Shown here piece after piece: positions 38,401-45,275 of a stretch of DNA of 64,000 bases. Source of the DNA: Ruminococcus flavefaciens (GTDB lineage Bacteria; Bacillota; Clostridia; Oscillospirales; Ruminococcaceae); assembly GCA_902760805.1 (NCBI GenBank), contig CACWHY010000001.1, forward strand, positions 124,001-188,000, written 5' to 3'. The position numbers and the translations under genes were made by a program. Numbering within the stretch: position 1 is the first letter of the stretch; each line of letters opens with the position of its first letter. The notes beneath the pieces were generated by a model. That model saw only the letters and a program-made list of their open reading frames with translations, searched no databases and had not been told where the DNA came from.

Positions 38401-39027
38401 ATAATGGGCGCCGGCACGGATATTCCAGCCCAGGTCGATACGCCAGAGCCTTGTTCCGTCAAGGCGAAGACAGTCGATATAGACCTTATCGGTCTTGCCC
38501 TTCTGGGAGTTGTCCTTGGAGTTGGAGGGATCCCATTTCAGGAACAGCTCATACTGACCGTCACCGTCAACATCTCCCACGGACATATCGTTAGGGGAGT
38601 AGGTCACTCCGGAGGCAGTAGGGGGCTCCAGAGGCAAGTCAAAATAAGTGTTGTTGGAGATCAGCTTGCAGGTCTCTGAGCCCACAATTGTTCCCCCGGA
38701 GAGGGTGTCCACACGGTAATTGGAGGAGGCGCTTCCGCCGGCGTCAAGAAAGCAGGTGGAGTCTCCTGCATTGCTTGTGTAGATGAGATTTCCGTCCCTG
38801 TAGAGCTTGTAGACGGCGTTGTCGTCGTCATTTGCCAGATATCGCCAGCTCACCAGCATACCGCTGCCGGTATTGACTGCGGAGATGCCCCTGTCAAGGT
38901 ACTCCAGCACCATTCCTGAGCCAGCAGCATCTGAGGTCAGTCCGCTGAGAGGAGCGGCAGCCAGATTGCTCCCGGCAACAGCAGCTGCTGAGAGGGCAGC
39001 CGCAGCACGTTTGAAAAAACTATTCAT
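35458..39027 (-). CDS. Cellulosomal rhamnogalacturonan lyase (PL11-CBM13-like-dockerin)
   Basis: A 1189-residue secreted enzyme. A signal peptide (about 1-27) is followed by a PL11 catalytic beta-propeller (about 30-620; GDVDGDGQYELFLKWDPSNS, YIDCLRLDGTRLWRIDLGWN, FYVADFDLDGKCEMTCKTAD). A ricin-type/CBM13-like trefoil spans about 635-775 (YTIKNKNSGLFLN, EQIWTFESAG, DDQKWILS). Two related domains of about 145 residues each come next (about 780-925 and 930-1075; each has FGDRETTF or FGDREVTY, then IRTACDSK). A dockerin ends the protein (about 1120-1180, GDANVDGKVNLNDAVAILQN). It cleaves the rhamnogalacturonan I backbone of pectin. The ATG at 39027 follows AAGGAATG. Confidence 0.93.
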   Translation of the reverse strand: MNSFFKRAAAALSAAAVAGSNLAAAPLSGLTSDAAGSGMVLEYLDRGISAVNTGSGMLVSWRYLANDDDNAVYKLYRDGNLIYTSNAGDSTCFLDAGGSASSNYRVDTLSGGTIVGSETCKLISNNTYFDLPLEPPTASGVTYSPNDMSVGDVDGDGQYELFLKWDPSNSKDNSQKGKTDKVYIDCLRLDGTRLWRIDLGWNIRAGAHYTQFYVADFDLDGKCEMTCKTADGTVDGTGKRIGTDTVYRNSDGLIITGPEYYTLFDGETGAALDTVDFEVGRGTTTAWGKSSDKFNRVDRFWGTVAYLDGVHPCVVSGRGYYGRMTATAWAVENKKLKKLWIFDTGTSTSAAGYGCGNHNSMPADVDGDGKQEIVTGASVIDDNGTLYYTTGQGHGDAMHVGDLDPTNSGLEAWICHEESASGYGVSLLDLDQKKILYHQNGAGDTGRCCADNVWAQNPGAECWGNKLSDNSTPVVDTKGNTLSCRRPAINFLSYWDGDLEREILDGYTDSPATISKMNENGTLTTILTTDGYYTCNTTKGTPCLSADIFGDWREELIVRAANHKSVRIYCTPYDTDYRITTLMHDAQYRMQVSSQQTAYNQPPHTSYFMGTGYDLPARPTGCTVNGSTASFGKPGASIDTAHKYTIKNKNSGLFLNTADETVANGTNVQQGSQEQIWTFESAGSGYYRIYSEAGDGRTYLLDLDYGKTENGTNIGVWGDTASDAQLFKLVDNGDGSYTICTKATADESCLGVTAGSTEIGANVVQWSCNGSDDQKWILSIKIPPISGTLFKDLIVKDTSVVKDTYNYLYWQITPSETIGSPIFGDRETTFTALPPELDGLEAIRTACDSKNVAGDLAEFTAGADMTAFVVLDSRVKAAGLPAWLGSWEETALTAAGDNDLSFVIYKKELSAGEKVILGENCTSTGSVVNYSVFGKAAPASGRLVKSLDVTDNAHSSGWQLAESVAVGDMVFGDREVTYTEIPEELLGAEYIRTACDSKSAAGQLASFIAGEDAVVCIAMDTRVENEQNSLPEWLSSYTKTALTVKSSNDVIFDIYEKKVSAGEAVELGGNGTATSVVNYTVFVKADSQDPSEPPVQPTSEPDQPGEAPEGTLFENGGIVGDANVDGKVNLNDAVAILQNIALSTKYPLTDQGKINADVFERGNWEVSGKDALSIQKFDAGLITLPESRF

Positions 39028-39109
39028 GCACATCATTCCTTCCCGCCGGTGAGGGTACCGGCATTCCTCAGACAAATAAAAATATTTATCCGTTCATCAT
39101 TTATATACA

Positions 39110-39143
39110 ATTATAATTATACTTAAATTTTCTTGTAAAACAA
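39110..39143 (-). promoter_or_regulatory. Promoter(s) of the PL11 gene
   Basis: Minus strand TTTACA (39139-39134) with TATAAT (39115-39110) at 18 bp, or TTGTTT (39143-39138) with TATAAT (39121-39116) at 16 bp. The rest of the 39028-39374 gap shows only the divergent promoter and a small inverted repeat. Confidence 0.6.
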
Positions 39144-39262
39144 TGGGAAATACTATCCGATCCCGAAAATCATTTTGCACTGAGCGAAATGATATGTGTA
39201 CGATAGTGCGGCGGAGAGCTGTACGGAAGAGTATAATGCATAATAGCGGCGGCGATCTCAGG

Positions 39263-39291
39263 TTGTATATTGTTAAATAATATTGTATAAT
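39263..39291 (+). promoter_or_regulatory. Promoter of the ECF sigma gene
   Basis: TTGTAT (39263-39268), 17-bp spacer, TATAAT (39286-39291). This is a sigma-A type promoter, with no obvious ECF autoregulatory site. A TGAAAG/CTTTCA inverted repeat (39342-39360) precedes the ribosome binding site. Confidence 0.65.
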
Positions 39292-39374
39292 AAAATTAGA
39301 AAAGTGCGAGAGTTTTTTGAGTTTATTACGACTAAGTTTATGAAAGCAAATCTCTTTCAGAAAGGAGCTGCTAT

Positions 39375-39929
39375 ATGGACAACGGTGCAAGTAGCTACCG
39401 CCGTTTCCTAGACGGGGATGATGCCGCACTGAATGAGCTCATTCGCTCATACAGTGACGGACTCACCCTGTACATAAACAGCATTACCAGGAATATTTGT
39501 ATTGCTGAGGAGCTTACTGAGGAGGTCTTCGTGGAGCTTTGCGTGAAACGCCCAAGGTTTTCCGGGAAGAGCACCTTCAAGACATGGCTGTTTGCGATAG
39601 CTAGGCATACAGCCATTGACTGGCTCCGAAAAGCGGAAAAGAACAGGCTTGTTCCCATTGACGACTATTACAACATGGCCGACAAGGAGGACATTGAGCG
39701 GGAATACCTGAAAACTGAGCAAAAGGCGCAGCTCCACAAGGCGCTGGATCGGATAAATCCGGATCATGCTCAGGTGCTGTATCTTGTGTATTTCGAGAAT
39801 TTTTCGAATTCCGAAACGGCTGACATAATGAAAAAGAGCAACAGACAGATCGAGAACCTCCTCTACAGGGCGAAGCAGTCACTTAAAGAGGAACTGAGAA
39901 GGGAGGGATTTGTCTATGAGGAATTATGA
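39375..39929 (+). CDS. ECF-type RNA polymerase sigma factor
   Basis: A 184-residue two-domain sigma-70 protein. Region 2 is at about 20-90 (IAEELTEEVFVELCVKRPRF, STFKTWLFAIARHTAIDWLR). Region 4 is at about 120-175 (LDRINPDHAQVLYLVYFENF, SNSETADIMKKSNRQIENLL, YRAKQSLKEEL). AAAGGAGCTGCTAT precedes the ATG. It overlaps the next gene by 14 bp, a typical sigma/anti-sigma arrangement. It is divergent from the PL11 gene, so it may govern pectin or cell-surface genes, but the target promoters are unknown. Confidence 0.93.
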   Translation: MDNGASSYRRFLDGDDAALNELIRSYSDGLTLYINSITRNICIAEELTEEVFVELCVKRPRFSGKSTFKTWLFAIARHTAIDWLRKAEKNRLVPIDDYYNMADKEDIEREYLKTEQKAQLHKALDRINPDHAQVLYLVYFENFSNSETADIMKKSNRQIENLLYRAKQSLKEELRREGFVYEEL

Positions 39930-40791
39930 TGAGATCGCCGCAAGAGTCCGCCAAAAGGCCGAGGAGCGTCTTGCGGAGAAAAAACGCCGCCGCATGATCA
40001 TTTGGAGAAGCGGAGTGGGTACATTCATCGGCGCTGCTGTGATAGTGGGAGTCATTGCGCTTTCCGGGAATATCCTTTCCAGCGCACCCGACCGCAGGGG
40101 CAGTGAGAACTCCAGCGAAATGCTGGTTACAGAGGCCACATTGCCTCAGGAGACAGATCTTCCCCAGCAGACAACTGTGACCGCCCCTTCAGAGACAACT
40201 GCTGTACAAACAGAGCAGACTGCGACAGTTACTGCGGATACAGCCCAGACTACATCTCTGCAAAACAGGACAGAGGCTGTTTCCACCAAAGAACAGGCTA
40301 AGACTGAGGCAGTCCGGACGACTAGGGCGCCGGCCAAGACTACGGCAGTCCGCACGACCAGAGTTCCGGCCAAAACTACGGCTGTCCGCACAACGAAGGC
40401 TCCGGCCAAAACAACAGCTGCTCCTCGGACAACGAGAGTCATCTCGACTGAGGCTCCCCGGACAACGATGATCTATTCAACACAGACCGTTCAGCCTCCG
40501 CAGCCTTCCACTACCACACCGCCCAGGACGCTTACTCCATGGCTCACTACAGAGCTGCCTTGGGGTGTGCTGGTCACAACTGAGCCGGCCTGGACGATGG
40601 ATGCTGCCACCACGACAACAACAACTACTACTACGACCACCACCCAGCTCCCCGAAGGAGATGGAGGCTCCGGGGAAACTCACACTACTCCAAGTCCGCT
40701 GGCTGTTCCGGAGCCCATGCCCTTCCGCAGAGAGCTGCTGGCTCCATACGAAACGAGGCTTTTGGCTCTGCCGGAACGCTTCCGAAGATAA
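39916..40791 (+). CDS. Single-pass Thr/Pro-rich membrane protein, putative anti-sigma partner
   Basis: A 291-residue protein. A basic cytoplasmic N-terminus of about 34 residues (AARVRQKAEERLAEKKRRR) and one transmembrane segment (about 38-56) precede a long extracellular Thr/Ala/Pro-rich region. That region has three to four near-copies of a 12-residue unit ending APAKTTAVRTT, then a poly-Thr run, and a short C-terminal tail (PMPFRRELLAPYETRLLALP). No zinc-binding anti-sigma motif is visible. GGGAGG precedes the ATG at 39916. Its overlap with the sigma gene suggests an anti-sigma or sigma-partner role, and the extracellular stalk could sense or be glycosylated; both are inference. Confidence 0.7.
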   Translation: MRNYDEIAARVRQKAEERLAEKKRRRMIIWRSGVGTFIGAAVIVGVIALSGNILSSAPDRRGSENSSEMLVTEATLPQETDLPQQTTVTAPSETTAVQTEQTATVTADTAQTTSLQNRTEAVSTKEQAKTEAVRTTRAPAKTTAVRTTRVPAKTTAVRTTKAPAKTTAAPRTTRVISTEAPRTTMIYSTQTVQPPQPSTTTPPRTLTPWLTTELPWGVLVTTEPAWTMDAATTTTTTTTTTTTQLPEGDGGSGETHTTPSPLAVPEPMPFRRELLAPYETRLLALPERFRR

Positions 40792-40818
40792 AATCCACGA
40801 TCGATACTCATAAAAATA

Positions 40819-40848
40819 GGCGCCCTCTCCGGAGGGCGCCCACTTTTT
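40819..40848 (+). terminator. Terminator of the sigma operon
   Basis: GGCGCCCTC (40819-40827) pairs with GAGGGCGCC (40832-40840), followed by T5. Confidence 0.88.
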
Positions 40849-40857
40849 GTCCGTGCG

Positions 40858-40886
40858 TTGATTTTTTTGTCAGGGTCTGGTATAAT
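40858..40886 (+). promoter_or_regulatory. Promoter of the NERD gene
   Basis: TTGATT (40858-40863), 17-bp spacer, TATAAT (40881-40886). Confidence 0.8.
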
Positions 40887-40925
40887 GGTTAATAGAGAAA
40901 TACTTATTATAAGGAGTGATGACCT

Positions 40926-41876
40926 ATGTTCCCTTATGTTATTCTTATATGTGGAATCGTTCTATGTTGTTTCGTTTTAGTTACATACTTTAGCAGTAAT
41001 AAAAAACGTCTTTCCTCAAAAGATTTTCAAGAACAGAAAAAACGAATGCGTCCGCATTGCTCTGAGGCAGATTACCTCGCATTTATGGAGTTTTTGTTCA
41101 AATATCCTGGCGGATATAGGCGGAGAAATCGTGACGGAAGCATCTATTGCGATTACCTTGGGAAGGAAAAAGGCGATTTAAAGGGGATTTTTTTTAATAT
41201 AATCATCCCGAATCCAAATCTGCATACTTATCAGAAAGAGGAGTTCCGTCAATTTGCACGTTCAATTGGTGTAACAGGCATTGATCAGCGTCCGGATTAC
41301 GAAACACGAGATAGTGTGCTCAAAAACCGTGAAACTGATCTTGATCAGTTTGCCAGAAAAGAGGTAGGCAATATCGGCGAGCAGATCGTGCGAGATCATC
41401 TTAAAGAACTTGAAACATATCAATACGCTGTCATTAACGGTGCCAAACTAAGCTTAAATGGCGAGGTTAGGGAGTACGATCACATTGTTGTTGGCCGAGG
41501 AGGAGTTTTTGTGGTGGAAACGAAGGCTTTCGGTATGACAAATGGCCGTCCAAAAAAGGCTGCTCTGTTCATTGATCCCGGTGACAAATGGATCTTGCGC
41601 AAAAACAATATCAATCATGATCTGACTTCACCGACAGAACAGATCAAAGCTGAAGCCGAACATCTTTCAGCCGTAATTGGAACGTATATGTTTCCGGTAC
41701 ATTCGATTGTTGCACTTAGCAATCAAGAACTATTCATAAAGCAAAACATATCCTTGCCATATCAGGTCGTTAGAGCAGATCATTTGATTGAAACAATACG
41801 TTCAAATAACGACCGTTTGAATGACAGCGATGTAGCTGCTATTGTCCATTCAATTGATGAAAGCAGGATAAATTGA
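40926..41876 (+). CDS. NERD-domain membrane protein
   Basis: A 316-residue protein with one N-terminal transmembrane segment (about 4-22) and a nuclease-related NERD domain at about 145-280. GNIGEQIVRDHL, VREYDHIVVGRGGVFVVETK and the later VALSNQELF give the D-x(n)-E-x-K layout of restriction-endonuclease-like folds. By eye its codon use is more AT-rich than its neighbours, suggesting a different history. TAAGGAG precedes the ATG. NERD proteins may act on DNA, but the role is not established. Confidence 0.85.
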   Translation: MFPYVILICGIVLCCFVLVTYFSSNKKRLSSKDFQEQKKRMRPHCSEADYLAFMEFLFKYPGGYRRRNRDGSIYCDYLGKEKGDLKGIFFNIIIPNPNLHTYQKEEFRQFARSIGVTGIDQRPDYETRDSVLKNRETDLDQFARKEVGNIGEQIVRDHLKELETYQYAVINGAKLSLNGEVREYDHIVVGRGGVFVVETKAFGMTNGRPKKAALFIDPGDKWILRKNNINHDLTSPTEQIKAEAEHLSAVIGTYMFPVHSIVALSNQELFIKQNISLPYQVVRADHLIETIRSNNDRLNDSDVAAIVHSIDESRIN

Positions 41877-41885
41877 GGTGTGTTA

Positions 41886-42341
41886 ATGATAAAAGTTATG
41901 TTCGTCTGCCACGGCAACATCTGCCGCTCGCCCATGGCAGAGTTCGTCATGAAAAAGCTGGCGGCCGAGAGCGGCCTGGAGGAGATCTTCATCGCCTCCT
42001 GTGCAACAAGCACGGAGGAGCTGGGCAACCCGGTCTATCCGCCGGCGAGAGCGGAGCTGGCAAAGCACGGTATCGGCTGCTCCGGAAAGACAGCTGTTCA
42101 GCTGAAAAAGTCAGACTACGGCAGCTATGATCTGTTCGTGGGAATGGATACTGCCAATATCCGAAATATGCACAGGATCTTCGGCACTGACCCTGATGAG
42201 AAGATCTGTAAGCTGATGACCTTTTCCGGACGGAGCGATGATGTTTCCGACCCGTGGTACACAAGGGATTTTGCCCGGTGCTATGCGGATATAGAGGAGG
42301 GCTGCCGGGGACTTCTCCGGAGCCTTCGTGAGAGGATGTGA
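41886..42341 (+). CDS. Low-molecular-weight protein tyrosine phosphatase
   Basis: A 151-residue phosphatase with the P-loop C8-HGNIC-R14-S (FVCHGNICRSPMAEF) at the N-terminus and the general-acid motif DPWYTRDF near residue 121. GAGGTG lies before the ATG at 41886; a GTG two codons earlier is the alternative. It starts 9 bp after the NERD gene and is followed after 6 bp by a second phosphatase gene, so the three are probably one operon. It would dephosphorylate protein tyrosine (or arginine) residues. Confidence 0.93.
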   Translation: MIKVMFVCHGNICRSPMAEFVMKKLAAESGLEEIFIASCATSTEELGNPVYPPARAELAKHGIGCSGKTAVQLKKSDYGSYDLFVGMDTANIRNMHRIFGTDPDEKICKLMTFSGRSDDVSDPWYTRDFARCYADIEEGCRGLLRSLRERM

Positions 42342-42347
42342 GCGGTA

Positions 42348-43049
42348 TTGGCAACATACGCAATGAGCGATATCCACGGAATGTACGGCAAATACATGGA
42401 AATGCTCGAGAAGATCGGCTTTTCCGATAAGGATACGCTTTTCGTCCTTGGCGACGTGGTCGACAGGGGCCCTGAGCCTGTGAGGGTCATTCAGGACATG
42501 ATGAGCCGCCCGAATGTTTTCGGCCTTATGGGAAATCACGACCTTTTTGCCCTGGATATGATGAGCCGGCTGACCAAAGAGATCACCGAGGAGAATTACG
42601 ATACCGGCATTGATGATGAGCTTCTCCGCCAGCTGAATGCCTGGTACTCAGAGGGCGGAGGGTCCACCATGGACGGCTTCATGAGCCTTGCGCCAAAGGA
42701 TAGGCTGGATGCGGTGGAGTACCTTCGTGAGTTTTCCCTCTATGAGATAATCGACGTTGGCGACCGCACATTCGTTATGATCCATGCTGGTCTGGGGGGC
42801 TATTATCCGGGGAAGAAGCTGAGCCAGTATTCAGCCGAGGAGCTCATCTCGTCACGCTGTGACCCCACCATACGATATTTCGAGGATGATCAGGTCTTTC
42901 TTGTGACCGGTCACACGCCGACTCCCACCATTATCGGAGAGCCCAAGATCCTGCGCAGCGGAAACAATTTCCTCATCGACTGCGGAGCCTGCTTTGCCGG
43001 CAGACTTGCCTGCCTTCGCCTTGACGACCTTGAGGAGTTCTATATATGA
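42348..43049 (+). CDS. PPP-type serine/threonine protein phosphatase (metallophosphatase)
   Basis: A 233-residue calcineurin-like phosphoesterase. The metal-binding blocks are in order: MSDIHGMYGKY (D-x-H), FVLGDVVDRGPEP (GDxxDRG), LMGNHD (GNHD), MIHAGLGGYYP and FLVTGHTPTP. It starts at TTG (42348), which gives the expected MATYAMSDIHG N-terminus. A GTGAGCGG motif lies just upstream, and the next ATG would remove part of the first strand. It is cotranscribed with the tyrosine phosphatase. Confidence 0.9.
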   Translation: MATYAMSDIHGMYGKYMEMLEKIGFSDKDTLFVLGDVVDRGPEPVRVIQDMMSRPNVFGLMGNHDLFALDMMSRLTKEITEENYDTGIDDELLRQLNAWYSEGGGSTMDGFMSLAPKDRLDAVEYLREFSLYEIIDVGDRTFVMIHAGLGGYYPGKKLSQYSAEELISSRCDPTIRYFEDDQVFLVTGHTPTPTIIGEPKILRSGNNFLIDCGACFAGRLACLRLDDLEEFYI

Positions 43050-43050
43050 A

Positions 43051-43088
43051 AAAACGGCCTGAGAGCGCAATTCTCAGGCCGTTTGCTG
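43051..43088. terminator. Bidirectional terminator
   Basis: AAACGGCCTGAGA / TCTCAGGCCGTTT hairpin between convergent genes. Confidence 0.85.
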
Positions 43089-43089
43089 T

Positions 43090-44250
43090 TTAGTCGTGGC
43101 TGCCGTTGTAGATCCACTTATCGGTATTGAAGAACACGATAGAGGTGCCGCTGCTGTCCATGACCTCATAGAAGCTGTCGCCAACATCATACTTTCCGGC
43201 GAAGGTGCCGTCGGGATCGGTGCGGACCTCTCCGTCGGAGAAGGTCAGCGTCCATGAGCCGTCACTCTCCTGGGTGATCTCGGAGATCTTTCTCTCCGAG
43301 ATAGTCCAGTCGTCACCGGCTAGACCGTATTTCTCCTGAACATAGCTGTCAGTGATTACTGTTTTTCCGCCTGCCACTTTTACCGCAGATGGCTGGATGG
43401 AATGAGTAAGGGCAAACCACATAAGGAAGATACCCGTCACGATGAATATGCTTGGGAAGATGATGCCTATGGCAATACCGGAGGGCTTTTTGTCCTCGTC
43501 CTGAACATATATGTCGTATGGGTCAGAGGGATCCACGTTGAGGAGCTTTCGCTCGCCCACTGCAATGGGAGCAGCCCCGTGATAGACCTCATTGCCTATG
43601 GCCTGGAGGTACTGGCCGTCGTAGTAATATTCGTATACAGGAGTGTTGACAATGGTGCGGTGGTGAGTTTCATGGGTGGATTGGAATGAGCGTATATAGC
43701 CGATACATTCGCCCTCCACCTCCTCGCCGAAGCCTCTGGAGGACTTGATGATCCCTGCGATAGTGGACAGCAGGAAGAAGGCTCCTCCCAGCATGAACAT
43801 TCCTCCGCAGGCACAAATGATGATGTTTGACGAAGCCATGGAGCCCTTATGCTCGGTGGAATACTTGATCAGGATCGGGATCGACATGATCGCAGCTCCG
43901 ATAAGAGCGATGAAAGCACCGTTTTGGCTCTGTTTCAGGTTGCTTTTTTCAGATGTATAGATCTCCTCAGGCTTTGCGATGATCATGTAAAGGCCGGCCA
44001 CGAAGAAGATCGACCCGAAAATGAGCACGCAGGCTCCGATGTGGCCGGTGACAGCTGTTATGATGATCGAGAGGAATATCCCGATGAAAATGATCAGGGC
44101 AACGGCGGTCTTTATCGGTGAGGTCTTCTCACTTGAGACCGGCTTGAATACGCTGGAGATCAGCGCCTTTTGGAGCTTATCCGCTTCATCCTGTGACATT
44201 TCCTGTTCTTTGCTGAAATAATAGTGTTTGGCGTCGGGATCGAATTTCAT
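43090..44250 (-). CDS. DUF3592-like polytopic membrane protein
   Basis: A 386-residue membrane protein. The hydrophilic N-terminus (about 1-45) is followed by two pairs of transmembrane segments (about 48-90 and 112-165) and a soluble DUF3592-like domain (about 175-245: ECIGYIRSFQS, TPVYEYYYDGQYL, ERKLLNVDPSDPYDIYV). Another transmembrane segment (about 258-282) and a C-terminal soluble domain (about 290-386) complete it. The function of DUF3592 is unknown. It is monocistronic with its own promoter. Confidence 0.8.
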   Translation of the reverse strand: MKFDPDAKHYYFSKEQEMSQDEADKLQKALISSVFKPVSSEKTSPIKTAVALIIFIGIFLSIIITAVTGHIGACVLIFGSIFFVAGLYMIIAKPEEIYTSEKSNLKQSQNGAFIALIGAAIMSIPILIKYSTEHKGSMASSNIIICACGGMFMLGGAFFLLSTIAGIIKSSRGFGEEVEGECIGYIRSFQSTHETHHRTIVNTPVYEYYYDGQYLQAIGNEVYHGAAPIAVGERKLLNVDPSDPYDIYVQDEDKKPSGIAIGIIFPSIFIVTGIFLMWFALTHSIQPSAVKVAGGKTVITDSYVQEKYGLAGDDWTISERKISEITQESDGSWTLTFSDGEVRTDPDGTFAGKYDVGDSFYEVMDSSGTSIVFFNTDKWIYNGSHD

Positions 44251-44293
44251 GATCTGCCTCCATTATCCGGCGGAGCCCGCCTGTAATGAGACT

Positions 44294-44322
44294 ATTATAG
44301 CACAGCTTTCAAAAAAAGGCAA
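44294..44322 (-). promoter_or_regulatory. Promoter of the DUF3592-like gene
   Basis: Minus strand TTGCCT (44322-44317), 17-bp spacer, TATAAT (44299-44294). Confidence 0.8.
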
Positions 44323-44327
44323 TAGTC

Positions 44328-44356
44328 TTGCGATCTGACCGCAGGTGTGGTATAAT
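44328..44356 (+). promoter_or_regulatory. Promoter of the CmpB-like gene
   Basis: TTGCGA (44328-44333), 17-bp spacer, TATAAT (44351-44356). It is back to back with the divergent promoter. Confidence 0.78.
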
Positions 44357-44396
44357 AGAAGAAACTGACCGATGGTTTTCTAAAGGAGCGCTTTAT

Positions 44397-45122
44397 ATGA
44401 ATATGTTCTTGATACTGACCTTTCTCTTTGCTGTAGGAGGAGTTTCCGGCTGGACGCTGGAGGTCTTCTACAGGCGGTTCATCTCGCAAAAGCACTGGGT
44501 CAATCCCGGCTTCCTTACAGGCCCTTGCCTTCCTCTTTACGGAGAGAGCCTGTGTGTCCTCTATCTTCTGGCTCAGCTTGAGAGCCGGATCCCCATAGAG
44601 AACACTACTCTTCGGAAGACCGTTCTTTTCATGATAATGGCTGCGGCCATAACCTTGCTGGAATTTGCCGTTGGTATCATAATGATCCGCACAACACACG
44701 TTCGGCTGTGGGATTATTCTGACCTCCCGGGCAATGTCCTGGGCGTGATCTGCCCGATGTACTCCTTTTTCTGGATGGTGTTAAGCGCCGCTTACTATTT
44801 CCTGATACATCCACATATCCTTGAGGCGCTGGACTGGCTTTCGAGAAATCTGGCATTTTCCTTTGGTATCGGCTTTTTTTACGGGATCTTCGTCCTGGAC
44901 TTCGTTTATTCTGCTCAGCTCATTATCAAGATCCGCAGGTTTGCTGACGAAAAGCAGATCATTGTGCGGCTTGAGGAGCTCCGTGAGACTATCAACTATG
45001 AGCTTTCTCAGCGCAAGCCACGGTTTTTCTTCTCCCTTCGTACAGACCAGCCCTTCCGTGAGGTCATGGAGCACTATCGGGAGCGCTATGAGGAGCTTCG
45101 CCGCCGCATAAAGCAGCGGTAA
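44397..45122 (+). CDS. Putative ABC-type permease, CmpB-like family
   Basis: A 241-residue membrane protein with about five to six transmembrane segments and a basic cytosolic C-terminal helix (about 185-241, EERLRRRIKQR-like end). GGVSGWTLEVFYRRF, NPGFLTGPCLPLYG and WDYSDLPGNVLGVICPMYSF are the conserved blocks of the CmpB-like (PF06541) family, annotated as putative ABC permease without proven function. The ATG at 44397 follows AAAGGAG; longer in-frame extensions overlap the promoter. Confidence 0.8.
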   Translation: MNMFLILTFLFAVGGVSGWTLEVFYRRFISQKHWVNPGFLTGPCLPLYGESLCVLYLLAQLESRIPIENTTLRKTVLFMIMAAAITLLEFAVGIIMIRTTHVRLWDYSDLPGNVLGVICPMYSFFWMVLSAAYYFLIHPHILEALDWLSRNLAFSFGIGFFYGIFVLDFVYSAQLIIKIRRFADEKQIIVRLEELRETINYELSQRKPRFFFSLRTDQPFREVMEHYRERYEELRRRIKQR

Positions 45123-45187
45123 GTCTGCACATTAGCTCTTCCATAGGCCGGTTTCGGGAGACTTTTTTCTGAAAATGTAAAAATCCC

Positions 45188-45216
45188 TTGATTACTGCGG
45201 AAGAAAGTGGTATAAT
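45188..45216 (+). promoter_or_regulatory. Promoter of the NSS transporter
   Basis: TTGATT (45188-45193), 17-bp spacer, TATAAT (45211-45216). Confidence 0.82.
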
Positions 45217-45275
45217 GGAAATAATGTACGCATTTATAACAGATTTTTATAAAACATACTGAAAGGACAGATCTT

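Noticed and set aside
37660-38679. 339-codon plus-strand frame opposite the PL11 gene
   Set aside because: It is antisense to a well-supported catalytic domain with intact PL11 motifs; it has low-complexity Val/Ser/Gly composition and no start signal.
45123-45187. Terminator after the CmpB-like gene
   Set aside because: Only a weak 5-6 bp AAGTCT/AGACTT pairing across a long loop precedes the T run; the support is too thin.
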